Under the pieces are notes generated by a model. That model was not told the DNA's origin. It saw only the letters and a program-made list of their open reading frames with translations, and ran no database searches. A stretch of 64,000 nucleotides of DNA. Origin: Eumeta japonica. Its lineage: Eukaryota; Arthropoda; Insecta; Lepidoptera; Psychidae. Each line of letters opens with the position of its first letter. Positions within the stretch are counted from its first letter, which is position 1. The stretch lies in the NCBI GenBank assembly GCA_005406025.1, contig BGZK01000082.1, positions 496,001 through 560,000 on the forward strand, given 5' to 3'. The translations under genes were made by a program, and so were the position numbers. Below, in pieces: positions 39,101 through 54,100 of this stretch.

Positions 39101-42100
39101 GTACAGTGGAGGATCAACTTTTTTTGATACGAAAGCAACGCGCTGAACTGTCGAGGCACAGCCTCACATTGGCTTTTTTTTTGACACGAAACAAAAATTA
39201 TGGGATGACAAAAATCATTGAAATAATGAAGTATGAATGGAATATGCGTTGTAGTCTAATGCCACAATTTGAGATTGGGATAAAAAAACATGTAATTAAA
39301 AACATCAAATTACCTTTCCCTTGACGCCGGTTATGATTCTGGTGACGTCAGTGGTGTACGCCACATCCAATGAATTGCTTGGGTCGTTTGCGGACGCTTG
39401 ATATACATCCACTCGGAAGGTATGCACGTCCACGTTCGGTTTGGGCAAGATGGCGTTTACGAGCAGAGCTATCTTTTTGTTGAGAATGAATCCGACTGAG
39501 GCGTTGGCGCCGATTCTAAAATCAAAGGTGACGACTATGAGATATCTTAGATATAGATTCAATTGGAGTAAGTTATGATTATCACAATGTTTAAAAATAC
39601 GGCGTAAGCCACATTTTATTGAATTTGAGTTTTATTCATTAAGGGAAAAAGTTCAAGGTTAATTTTATAAACGCACAAGCGCTCACCCGCCCGCTTCGCT
39701 GAGTGTAAAGTTGAATTCAATAATTATTTTTAAAATTGCAATATGCTCCCGGTTTCGCTCGCGTGGAGATAGAATGAATTCCTTCATCATCTATAGGTAC
39801 ATACTAGTTTAGGTACATTCGTAATACTAGTTCCTTTTTTTAATAACATAATTACATTGCTTTATAATATATACAAAATTTTGTATATATTTATAATATA
39901 TACAAAATAATAAATGAAAGTTGTATCAACATCATATTTTTGACCATTTTCTTTAGTTAAGGATGAAAAAATTTAATTCAACACACCATAATTTTTACTA
40001 TATTGATGGATGCTTGTATTTTACTTTCGATATTTGTCAAAATATATTCATTAATAGCAGATTATATAAAAAATATTTAAAAAAAAGCAAATAAAAGGTA
40101 GAAATTTGAAAAAAAAATTGTTACAACATATATGCACTCACTGCCATATGTTGTCCAAATCCATCCTGAAGCCACCGACCCTTTTGACGAGACCTTGTTT
40201 GTCTGTACTGTTGCCGAAGTATATATCTAGATCCACACTCCTTGGATTCTGTCGCACCGTATGATGACCCAAAGCCTAGAATTTAAATATAATTTGCATA
40301 CATTAATTGCTGTTACTCTTTGTCGGTATTAATAATTTCAAATACTAACAAGGAAATATAAAAAATTAAATATTGGGGAGAACGTTTTCATTATGAGTAC
40401 ACAAAGAAAAAAAAACACCTTTATAAATAAGTCTCCAGCTTCAAAGCTCCACTTGAGATCGCCGTCCCCTTTCATGTCGGGCATATTGTAGTTACACAAG
40501 ACGTATCCAGTTTTCGGGCCGAATCTGGAAAACAAATCATCTAGTGATCATTTTCATTACGCAATGAAACCATCTTTTAGAGCAATCTTTAATACTCTTT
40601 CCTGTATATAAAATTTGCTGTGTGCGGTTGCTCCGCTCGCGTGTACTATAGAATTATCGTTTAGGTTTTTTTTTAATAAATAAGGTAGGGAGCCTGTCGT
40701 AGACTGCTGGGTGTTGCTTCAAAGACAAAGATACTTATTGTGGGACATCCTTAAAAGATAAACAGATGCTATCGCGGATTTCTAGTAGGTCTTTTTAAGA
40801 TCTACAATTACGTAATACATTAATTTGATATATCTCTTATAGTTTATATAGCGCAAGCCATTTAAGCCCTTTAATTCAGCATTCACATACTGTTTAACCT
40901 ATAAAAAAATAAGTCTACAGTTTTCAGTAAAATCGAGCTTTCATGAGATCTTGATATTTTAGGGATTCTAAATTAATAAAAATAAATAGAGATTCAAAAT
41001 ACATTCCTTCCTAAGAAATTTTCTGAGTGATGTCTCTCTCTATCTCTCTCTGTTTCTGTCTCTCTGCGTCATTCTCTCTATATCTCTCGCTGTCTTTCTC
41101 TATCTGTCTATCTCTGTCTGTCTGAGTGTGTTATTGTGTGTATGATTGAGTGTGCTTTGCAAATACTTTAAGACTATTTTACCTATCAACACCAAAATCA
41201 ACAGTTATTCAGATTTTTTTAATTTAACATGTAACACTATGAAAGCTTTAAAAAACTTACATAAAATCAGTATCTCCTTTAAAATACTGTAATTGTTTGA
41301 GCGGTGTAGCCGCTTGCACGCTCACAACTCTTCGTAAGCCTGGATAAGCATCCATTCTAGCCTTCACAAATATTTCCTTAAATTTGGATCGTGGAACATC
41401 AACCTTAAAATAGGAAATTAATATAAAAAAGTAATCAAAAAATAAGTAACCAGACAAAACAAAAACAAAACAGATATTATTATATTAGAATAGAACTATT
41501 TGTGTTGATATAATTTCAAATTTTACTTTAAAGCTTTTATAATTGTCCATCATCGTCAGGCATGTTACGAGTATGCTCACCTTAAAATATAAGTCCGTGT
41601 AGTTGCTTTCGATCTGTGATTTGGCATGAATAAAGAATTGAAGCGGCCCTATGAAAGATGCTGAAATACTGTACTGTGTAGCGGTTATGTCACACTTCAT
41701 CTTGACATCATATCTTTCACCTTGCCCTTTCGGTGTTAGGGCGAGTGCCACCTAAAAATGAAAACTAAATGTATAATAGATAACAAAAGTATTAAAAATG
41801 CCATCTGTAACTGTAATACAATGTAATCTTATAAAATTTCATAAAAATAAGATGCGCTTATGATGAAATTATGTCCATAATGGCTGCCATCAATTATCAA
41901 TAGAATAGATCTAGTTTAATTTGTTTAAATTTTAAACATAACTCGATCAAATTAAATTCATTATTGTATATTAGGTATATCAATAGGGTTATGGATACAG
42001 AAGTAGAGAGTGGTACGAAAGGCAGAAATAAAGTCTTTTCTTTTGGCATGTTATTTATTAATTTTTAAGTGTAGATATCAATATTAAATATTGCACTATA

Positions 42101-45100
42101 TTTTCTTGGTTGTGTATTACAGACTGGTATAATTTCTTATATTGCTTGTACAATGAAAGTTGTCAATAATTTCTCTTTGATTTTAATCAGGTAATAAATT
42201 ATTTCATTCTGATGTAATGCAATGTTGACGAAAGAGAGAGATAAAATGTAGATAGGTGGGTGGGCGGAACCAAACGAATATCTTGACAATGATTTCGTTC
42301 GGGGATTGAACAAAAGTTCACGAAAGCAAAAAATAGTATAGAAAGATAATAAAAGAAACAATCTTTACCTCTAAAGGATCTTTATTCAGTATCTTCCCAC
42401 TAATTTCATATTCGACGCTGTCTGTGACCAGAGACCCTCGAACGTCTTGGTCGGCTATTTCACCCAACAACTTCACAGCTCTAAAAATAATATTGAATGT
42501 TAAAAGCCTGCTATTCGACTAGTAGAAAATGATAGAATACATAACGCATTGTTGATTTATTGATGTCGGCGCAATATAGAATGTATTAAAAATAAATTGA
42601 GTACAATTTGAAAATTACGAGATCAGTCTTTTTATCAATGCATTAAGTATACTATTGTTAAAAGCATTGATAACTTAAAGAGGAATATTAAAAAAGTTAC
42701 GTTATTATAAATTATATTAACACAATTCAATAGGGTAGATCTTAAGAATATTAAAATTCATCAATGATTGTGCATATACATAGATATAAAGTTAAGTGGG
42801 AGCCACTCCCTCGTGAATTGGATTCTGTATTATGAATGATCTTATTGTCTACTGTGTTTTCTATCTTGGATATAAGACTTTTTTAAGTATTTCCATTTTA
42901 AAAATAGAGAAGTCAGGAATATGTACCTTAATCCTTTATGTGGACTGCTCAACGAGACAGACACATAATTAGCTTTCTGGTCGGCCTTTAAAGAGTAGTA
43001 ATTTTCTGCTGAACCCAATTCTAGATCGGTGGTCAAAACTCGCGATCCATCGTCTTTGTTGTCTGTATAAACTATAGTCAAATCAGAATCCGGCAGAACT
43101 GGTACCAGGGCGGCCTTTGCTTTGAACTTGACGTATCTTGACGGAGGTGGACGCCACAGCGCGTCTGCGAACATCTAAAGCGAACGAGTAATTAAGTTAG
43201 AAAATCATTGGTCTATTAGAACTTTTGTTCTAAAGACTTTTAGTCACTAAGCCACCAAAGGTAAGTGCGAGTTGTTGAATATGATTCTTCCTGTGAGAGA
43301 ACAATTTTGGTATTGTTCAGTATTCATAAAAATTCTCATTGAAAAAATCATTTAGAGGAATGGAGTGATAGCATAAAACACAGATATTACATATGATAAT
43401 TATGATATATAGACATTATCTACTAACTAAATAAAAATAACTAGTGCGTGAAGAATAAGTAAATGTTAATTTGTTTCTTTATGCAGTACTCAAAAACCAT
43501 ATATCGAATTCAAAATTCAATTCCTTAAAAATGTGTAGCTTCAGTCAGAATAATGTTTATTGCTGATTTCATTGAAATCAACCTACACGTTATGTTAACA
43601 ACCTCAAAGTGCGACATATCACTTGTCAAAATATATAATTTCTTGAGTATGTCTATTTTTGTAATTTTTCATTTGTCTTTATTTTGGCTAATGAAAAATA
43701 GTTTCTGTTTTGTACACAGTGAAAAAATAGTTATCAAGCCTTTGTAAACTAAATTGAGGGATAAACAAGAACCACATTATAATGTTAGTTAAACACGTAT
43801 GAGGGAAATGATGTGTTTCAAGCGAGCGCATATCTTTTCATAAAATAGTTTCGCAACAATATGTGCCTTCGATGTAAGAGTATGTGTTTTTGAAACAATT
43901 CAAATGGAAATGACCATTGGAAGGGACCATTGTTGTTGTGGTTTTATTTCTTTCTATTTTTATTTGTAAGAAGTTCACAGATGAACATTTCCATTATGGT
44001 GTTCCTCTTTTAGATTTCTAAAACAAACTATCCTTTCGGCTATCAGCAAGCAAAAGTGGATTGAGACATTTGGTGATTGTGACCCAATTTAGGAATACTA
44101 GCAAATTACATTACGCTATAACACTCACCTATCCTTTTCAGTGGTTATGAATTTAATAATGTCACCTACCCATTGATTTTATCAAATTTTTTTGAATTAT
44201 GGTAGCTATTCTAATTTTTCCGCAATTTTTTTTTGCTGTAACTTATCTTGCCAAAGGAGAATCCGAGCAAAATATTACATAGTATATTGAGCGTGACTTA
44301 TTTTCACAGCTAAGATTTTAGATATAAAAAATATGTCTCAATTGGTATTAAGGTGCAATAAAAAAAAAAAAATAATGTATAGAGCAGCGCACGAAATTCT
44401 GCCGTTGTGAAGTTAATTACGAACGCATTGCAATGGAATAGATAGGAACGTGGAGGAGAAGAGGGAAGGATCGGGAAGCGTAATACCCGCGCATTGTATC
44501 ATTCGCAGGAAATTCATAGCGGCAGAGTTTCATGCGTTGTGCTGTATAAGTTGTAGAATTTTTTAAATTATTTTATATTTTTCTTTAATGAGCGATACTG
44601 ACATAATTATTTTCGTTCCCCTGCATTATCTGTATACCTCCGCCGACTACATTTTCTGTGTCTGAAAAGTCCTTCTTGAATTCCATTTTAATGAAGTAAT
44701 TTTCTAAATAAAGGGAGGTCATGTTCAAGCTGCCCGATGTCTCCACGAATGGATCTTCAAGCTGTTGACAGAAAAATTGATACTTCAAAAAATTTTACAC
44801 GACAACAGAAACAGACTAATTGTACAAATACAATAAGCCATATAAAATATAAAAGTACAATTTATAAAATTGTGTAGATTACATACTATGAAAAAGATAA
44901 GATGTAAAACCAATGTGTTGTATCTAAATGAATGGATCAGAAAACTCATTTAGACAACTTATTTCATAATTGATAATATTTCAAATTTTCTAAAAGATAA
45001 CCGTTTGCAGACAATCTTATCTTGGTTCCAAATGCATATATGACAAATGAAATATATACAGGTTTATGAGCAAAAGGAACAAAAGTATAAATTTACATTG

Positions 45101-48100
45101 TACTCTTATTTCATTATATAAAAATTAAAGCTCTTTAATATGTTTACATGTGAAAAATAATGTAAATTATTTGAAACATAAATTGTTGGATTATATCTGC
45201 ATTTTTATTCGCAATACGACTAATCAACATTCACATAAATAGTCATCTATAAACGAAAGCCATTAAAACGTATACGAACCTCAAGTCTTCCAATAGCGTT
45301 TATTGTAAAAGAAGGCATAGCGATATCGGCAGACATTTTCCATAACGAATCTTCTAAACGCACAGAAACTGTAGAATCTAACGCTGGTAAAACAACCAAA
45401 GGGGTCACTACACCCAAAGATGCCAAATAGGATTGATAAACATCGTCAATTCCGGTTTCGTATTCATAGTAGACTTTTGCAGAAATCTATGGAATAGCAT
45501 AAATATTAACACCTTAACAATTATGAGAGAAATCATTGAAAGAAAAATATTTTATAGCATGATTTGAAAAAAACCTTTTAGAAAAGACCTTATTTTTATT
45601 ATTTAAGAGGTTCATTTTGTTTGTATGAAAACATTTTTTTATTTCAAATTCAGCAAGAGCATAATTAGGGGTTTGATTTGAGAAAAACAATATTTTCTTA
45701 AAAAGGTCATAATGATTATGACTTTTATTAGAACAATGAAAAATCATCATTGATTACATACGTGATACAAAAGAAAAATTAATAAAATATACCTACAACT
45801 AATTTCCTTCAATATTATATTGCTTTTTTCTTAATAATAATAATAATTTCTTATTAATGGAGCAATAGAAGAAATGGAAATGACAAAGATAAAATTTAGA
45901 ATATAATAAGATAATATTGTTTAATATACCTCATGCCAGGAGGTTCCATTGTATAAAAGAGTAACAGAAGTAATATTGAATTTTTCTCCCAAGGTTATAT
46001 CAACAGTGTAAGTAGATTTTAATTCCTCCACAGCTGTGAAAGGTGTTGAGAGATGTAATGTGTTTCGCATGACAGTGTATTCCTAAAACAAAGATTACAT
46101 GTAATGATATAGTCAAATTATAAATATGACATAATATTCGGAAAAAATATTTTAATATTGAACCAACCAAAAACCAAAACTTGGACAATGACATTAAAAT
46201 GCGGTTAACAGATTAAATAAAAAGTCTATCACATACAATTTTTTTAAAAAACAAATAGATCTGCTCAACAAAGAATACAATAATTATAAGTGTAATTTTA
46301 ATTTATATTTAGCTAGTACAAATAAAAATGACGATAAATCATTTTCATGTACTAGTCACTTCTAAAAACACCTTTTTTTTCCCATTTTTCACTCTCATGT
46401 AATAGCTACACATTCTTTTTGATTCTATGGTTTTCTTTATATTTTTTGTGGAACACAGATATGTAGAGAGCTCAAAAAATTTCATGATACTTCAAAGAAC
46501 ATACTACAAGTTATTAATTTCCTTTTACATCTTTTCAAACAAATCCCTATCGGCGTCTTTACGTATAAGTTTGATTTGTCTAAAACAGTTTTCAAAACAC
46601 ATTTTTCAGTCTGAATCCATATCAACAGTGTTCTCAAATGCAGCCAGTGTAGCCAGGCGATGGAATGATAAAACTTTTTCCTTTGAGTACATTTTTTATT
46701 TTAAGGAATAAAAACATTCACCCAGTTGACATCAGAAAATCTATAAAAAAAAAAAAACTTGCGATTAAAACTTTGCCTATACTTCTCGCTCACGTCACTA
46801 TGATACGCGTCAATTCACAGTATTGTTGTCCTATTTGATTAAAGACATCAATACAGCAAATTGACATTTGTTTTCTGGATTGTACTGATAAACTCAAGAT
46901 TAATAGCCTGTAATGATATCATTCCAGATACAATCTGCTGTATACAGGATGAAATCAATCATGCATTTTTTGGAAATATTCATTATCTTCTCCTTTTTCA
47001 GAACAACTTTTCGAAAGAAACCATAGCCATTAAAGTTGCCGTTACTGAGAAAAATAGGTTTTCTATATATCTTGACAGATATTCAACACCTATGCAAATG
47101 TTATGTTTATCAGATTAAGATAAATAAAATAATTGCTTAACAAACACTCGCTTAGGTGTTTGATATTTGCCAATCCTCTCGAATCAATTATTAATTCGTT
47201 GATTAAGGATCCGTAGTGGTAGAACAGATTTGAGTCAGCGGTGGGTTGCATGCTGCATGTCGCAGGCAAGTGTCTAAGGCAGGTAACAGTTAGAAGTATT
47301 ATAAATAATTAATTATTACATCCTTTATTTTTTTTTACAAGCTCACTCCTATTTCACAGAAGGTAGAAAAAGACCACAAATCGCCACATGAGTGCAATTT
47401 TTGAACATCTCTTTATCTTTTTTAACATACATCAATTGTTGCATGCAAGCTCATTGGTTTCGGGTACTTAAAATTGTGTTAATGTATGCATATGTTATTC
47501 TATACTAATCTTTCTGAACTATTTAATTGCACGCATTCACTTTATAAATTCATTTTGTCAGTGTACTTAAGTTTTTTCAGGATGGTCAAACTACAGCAAC
47601 AAAAATTTTTCTACTCTGATCACTACATCTTTGAAATCACACCATTTTTTAAAATTACTATTTCTATATCTATCTTTCAAAGCTACTCCACACATATTAC
47701 CTATGAATTGTGTCTCCAATGCACCAATACTACTACTTCTATGTTATTTCTGTCATACCCAATTTTCACTACTACACACCAGCATAGATAGACAAATGCG
47801 CTTGTTGCAAGACATCTTAACATTCATAATAGCAAACAAACAATGTCCCATTTAATTTATTTCTCGCTTTTACTCTCCTTTCAATATATCTATCATATTT
47901 GTCATCATTTATAAACAACTACCTAAGTGTAAACAAGTTCTTCAACATTGTTCAATTTTTTTCAACTCCTAAACAAATAACACATTTAGTGTTTAGAGAA
48001 TTTATTTTCATACCTCTTCTTTAACCCATCCTTATTATTCATTAATATAAAAACGCTTAAGAAACATGCTCTATCTGTGACACACATGTACATGTGTAAT

Positions 48101-51100
48101 ACATGTAATACGCCAATATGTCATTTTCAATTATTTTTATTACCTCGAGAATAAATACATCCGTAAGCACTATAGGTGGTTTTTCTGGTAAATTGAGCGT
48201 AGCGTTCACTTCCAAAATGTCTTCTTCGTCACCGCCGATAAACTGAAAATGAAAATCATTAGAATAAATGTATCTTATCGTCATCATTCATAGTAATACA
48301 ATTCTGCAATGCAGACAGGCTTATTCTGAAGAAAGCCATTTCAATGAGTTTTACATTAAATGAGTAAACTTATCATTATAGGAGAGCATGTGAATGTTTC
48401 CAAAACTTGTAGTTATAATTATAATGCTGTTGTCCAAAATCGTATTATAGCTAAGCTAGGGCTAAAACTTTTAGTGGGGCTTGTAGCAAATAAGCACTCA
48501 GTGATTGACCTGCGTAAGCAGCTTTAAAATTCGTCATAAGTTACTATTTATCCACATACCATAATACTAAACATTTTATTTACTTTCTACTCTAAGTTTC
48601 TCAGCTAAGTTTTTCCATATTGGAACTTTATTATACTGAATACGATTAAATAACCATAACTGGAGATTTTTTTCAATTCCTCTTAACTTACATGACATTA
48701 TTAAGAACAAATTATCATTCATATTAATACTCTTTATTATTAAATTACTTGAACACTTCAACAACACTTTTAATTGATGAAGTTATTTCATATATTTGTC
48801 TATACATTTGAATACAAACATTCACTGCTTAGTCATTACTTCATATTATTACAGCCGTTTCAGACACTATGATAAGAAAGCATGTATTTGTCATCACGCC
48901 GCAAACCCTAATTGTCGCATGATCAGACTCTACACCAATGGTGAGCTAGTTACACTATATACTGTTTTACTCATTAATGACAATGTGCAAGTAGAGAACA
49001 GGAGAATCGATAAACTGCAGTCTCAGGCAAATGGAAATGGATAGTTTGAGATATTGTCATGGAAAGCATTTAAAGAATTTAGATTTTATCAAATAAATAT
49101 AATAAAAGAACTTGTACAAGTTCATAATCAATCATTTATTCAATGTATCGAGATTTAACCCCCAAAATATAGATAATAATGTCCATACAATATATAAATA
49201 CCTTTATTAGATGTGCGTCAAAAGTAATGGTGGGGTAGTATAGTGGGTCTAAAGTGACGTGCGCCACAGTGTCGAAGTTTTCTAAAAACACGTCTGGATT
49301 ACTCTTGTTGTGTTGAAATGAGTCCTTGAGCACATCCAACAGTCCTTTGCCGTTATCTTTGAGCAAAACTGCGATACCGAACTGCGCAAATAGCAGAGAA
49401 GTTATATATCCATAAAAAGACATTATTGAAGGATCATCGAGAGTTAAAATTCAATTGCTTATATTACCTTATGTTTGGACAGCCTTATAGAGAATTCTGT
49501 ATCGAGCCCATTTCCATAGATATTTTTAAGTACACAGCCATTCTCCTCGAAGCCTTCCAGAGGTGTATATAATTTGTAGAGGTATTCAAAATTGATAGGA
49601 GACTGATAGTGCCATATGCCAGTGAAACCGAAGTCCATACTTCCCCAGCCGACACGAAAGTCTGCCTGTAATATAATTCCAATACACACTTTATCAAGAA
49701 TTTTATGGCATTCGAGTTAAACTGTAGTTTTCACAGTGCTTCTGAAAATCTTGAAACGAGAAAACTTTTGGTATCACCCCAGTATCTGTCTGTCTGTTTA
49801 TTTGTATGCATATCTGCAAATTTTCAGTTTCTGAATTTGGATTTCGAGACGTCGGGTTATCAAAGTCAATATAATCATTGATAAATTACAAATAAACCGA
49901 TTTATTAAGATATTCAACAACATTTTAAGTAATTGTAGAACGCAATTTACGCCCGTTTTATATCTGAACCTACTATTTAAAAAAAATAAAATTATAGGTA
50001 ATTGTAATAAATATATGTTTAAAGAAACATTATTATTACAGTTATTATAATTACTTCTCTAATATACAATAAGAATATTTTCAAATAGAATAGGAATAAG
50101 AATTGTCATACCAAGTTCCCACATATATTGACTCCATTTTTCAATAAACTAACGTAAATCAAGAAGTTTAGCCCACTTTCTTTTGCATACATTACTGAAG
50201 GTACAAAATTTTAACCAAACAAATTTAATTTGTACGCTTTTTTAATAAACTTTACCTAATAATAATATATAAAAGTAGATAATGGCTTGTTTGATTTTGT
50301 TTTGTCAAATTGAATGCTAATACCATAAGGCGTCGAATCATAATCTAAAAATAAAAAAGTGAACAAACAAAACTGGCATTATGGTTACATCAAAAATCTC
50401 ACCTCTTCTTTAGCCCTTTTAGCGATCAACATAGCTCTAGTTAAATACTGTATAGGTAGAGCGACATGCCCGAATATATGAAAGTCCTGCATTGTTTGCA
50501 GTGTCAGAAGTATTTCTAGACCTGTAGTGGTGTTAGGTGTTACGACCATAGCTACGAGATGCCTGTCAGCTTCGATGAAACCAAACCGGGCTGACATGTG
50601 CGCAAACTCTGTCACTGGGCTGGTTACGTTTATGACTAACATGCAGTTTGTTATTCTTCGCATGTGGCCTGCAAAAAATTATTTGATGAACTGGTTTATT
50701 TTTGGAGTGAATAGATGGAAATGATTGATTTCATCATTGATGAATTGGTCTATTTTTGAAATTACGTACTCAGTATTGATATGTTGAATAATCAGACACA
50801 TATATGACTTTGGAGTTAATTTTCAGAAAAAAAAATCAAAGTTTGACTTGAATCAACATTTAGTACTTTATTCTTCGCAACTGATCCAATCGTTATAAGA
50901 ATGTAAACTTCAAATAAAAAGAGGAACTTGGATAAAAATCAGGATCCAAATCTTTAGATCCAACCTAATGCTAATTTATAATATCATGGATCAAAATAAA
51001 TGAATTCTAATAATAATTATTTGGATCTATTTATTCATCATTTATTGATTCATCCATTAGTGTAGAGTAGTCGATAAAAATTAATGTGGATCTAGCGATG

Positions 51101-54100
51101 AGGAAAAATTACTAATAGTTGTTATTATAACTTTTCCCGGTCTATATGACATAATTATTCCATGTCTAAATGAAAGTATTTCGATTATGAAATCAATTTC
51201 GGAATCTCCTTAGTGAGTTGGAACTCATTAAGTTAGATTGCTTAAAAGTACTTACCATCAACATATATCTTGAGGACTTTTTCTTCAAGGTCTAAATATG
51301 TGACGCCTTTGATGTCTCTCTTATGGCCCAACACAAATTTTGTACTTAAAAACCCTTTTGTGTAACCCTGAAATTGTAATATTTCTTTTAAATAAAATTT
51401 TATATCTTACAAATATAACAAAAAGCTTATAAATTTTCATATGTGTAATATTTTATACAAAATGTGGGAGTGAACAGCAGATATTACTAGAGATAAAGCA
51501 TAAATGAAAATAAAAAAAAAATTACAACATAGATCAGATGCAAGTATCGAGGTGCATGACTTTTGTTTGGAAAAATTACAATAAACATGTGAATTTAATT
51601 ACTCATAAGACTATGGGACACTTTATTACAATAAATTGTCCATGTTCAAATATTTATGTAATAGATTCAAATCTATGTGTAATAAGTTAGTAAGTTACAT
51701 TTATAGTTCAAAAACTAGATAAATCTGATAGACATACTTTAGAACGGGGTCGACTGAGCTTTATATTGAATATCAAGCGATAGAGTCCTAAAATTCATAT
51801 GACATAGATATACCATTAATTAACTACACGATCATATTGATATTTATCCATTACTTATAATACAGGTTTACCTGAAATGGCGTCAATAACGTCACGCGGC
51901 CGGTGACATTATTCTCCGTTTCCCCTCTATCCAACAGCCATGATGAATTTATCATTAACAAACCATCTTCATTGTACTGTAATAAAAATGTATAATGAAA
52001 ATCTAGCTAGAATAATACAAACATTGATGTATGCATCAGTCTTACAGTGACAGTATTTTAACAGAATACTTCCATCATTTAATAACTTGTACCTGAGTGG
52101 ACTGCACAATTACTCATTCATACTTATCTGTAATTGTGTGGCTTTCAAATGAATTTATAATGCAACATATAAAAGTACTTTTCTGTGATTGGATATAGGA
52201 AAGTACTTTTGATTTAAACTAAGGCACATACACTAAACTACAAATTAGCTGTATGTCAAGCGATACTTATTTTTATTAAGTATGGGCATATTTATGTATA
52301 TGCATGAATGTAAGGCGTACATAAAATATGTCGCTTATATGTAAATCTCTTTTGTAATGTAGTATTATATGTTGTACAGTCAGATAAATTGTTAACAATA
52401 AGGCTGCATTGAATCTTACTCATTATTAACAGTATTTTTTGTTCAGTGTAATGTCTGCTATTTGAATAATAGACTAACTAGCCATTTTATCTTCAACGTG
52501 TCGTCCTTACTAGGAAAACAATCAAACAAGAAGTGATCATTGTTGGAATTGAATTGTAAAGAAATTATAACATAAATTATTAGAATGTACCTGAAAACTG
52601 AGTAAAGTGTCGGCAGATTTCCTCCATATCACTTTGTGTTTCGCGACAGCGGCAGCTCTCGGCAAAGTGGGTATAGTAGAATTGACCACGGCACTTATTT
52701 CACCATAAAACTCGTTAGTCTTGAAAAGATAATCAGCTAGTAAGCTGAAAGCTAAGTAATCCTCCTGCCAGTTCATGCTGCCATTTATGGCTTGCAAGTT
52801 GTCATGGTAGCGCCACCTTTACCAGAAATAAGGGCAATGTAGACTGGTCAATTAAATTAAAAATGTTGACATTCAATGCTAAAATTCCCAAGGGAATTAT
52901 AAGCCTTTTAATTTATTTCTGTACTCCTTTGGAAGTTCTTAAATATTATTGTATAATTATATTTTAATAGAGACAAATTCTTTAATCCTTAAAATGCAGA
53001 GTGTTATAAATGTAAAATATTTTCTGTGTTGAACATTTGACCTTTTTTAATTGAAAAAATGTAATGAAAATACAACAACCAATATGGTGAAATATATAAA
53101 TTTATAATAAGTAACATTTGAAAATATTGTAATTCAAATAATGGCTAAAAATTGTAGCAAAAGAGGACCAAGATGTTTATTATAATGTGGAATGCGTTCA
53201 ATTGTAAAAGTATTTCATAGGATATTTGTATTCTTTTCACAAATGTTGCAGTGATAAGACAATTTAACTGTATCATGTTTACTGTCTTTTTTTTTTCCTA
53301 AGATATACCGACCAGAGTTGATCTTCTTTGACAACTTTATCTGCATTTAAAACAAAACTAACTTCAAGCAAACTGATGGTATGAGATCTGTTGTATGGAA
53401 TGTTCTTTTTTAGGGTTCCAAGTCAAAATGGCAATAACGGAACCTTTATAGTTTCGTCATGTCTGTCTGCCCGTCCATCTGTATGTCACAGGCATTTCAT
53501 TCTAAACTACAAGATGTATATATATATATATGTATATTATATGAAACTTATAGTGTAGGTATCTTGTATGAACCGTTACTTGGTATGGTAGTTAAATATC
53601 AATAATAAATATTACAAGGGTGGGGGGCACTCCATACATATAACACAAGTTGAATTTTTTTTGCATACATTAACTTCTTCATCTTTTAAAAACACTTTAA
53701 GGTTTCTAAGCAATTTTTCTGTTTATGTGAATAATTTCGGAAATAATCGCTCCAAAAGTTGTACAATTGTCACCCCCTCTCTATTTTTTTTTTATATAAT
53801 TGTCTTTGATGATTATGTAATATAATGAAGCTAAAATGGCGTTATCATATATTTTTTTTTAATTTTGAGCAATATCAAGGTAATATCAATAAATCTAAAT
53901 ATTTGCTGAAATATGGCATATGGTCATAAATAAATGAAATCGATGAATGAATCTCTTCTAAAAATTAACCCTCTAAAAAACAGTTTTTTTAGGGTTCCGT
54001 ACTCAAAGGGTGTCAATGGGATCCTATTACTAAGCCTCTGTTGTCAGTTTGTTTGTTTGTCAGCAGGCTGTATTTTATGAACCGTAATTGGTAGACAATT

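Noticed and set aside
41030..41135. Possible CRISPR-like or tandem gene array
   Set aside because: It is a simple imperfect TCTC/TCTG microsatellite without spacers.
46427..47118. Two + strand open frames in intron 14
   Set aside because: No start context, domain or splice partner; composition like the surrounding intron.
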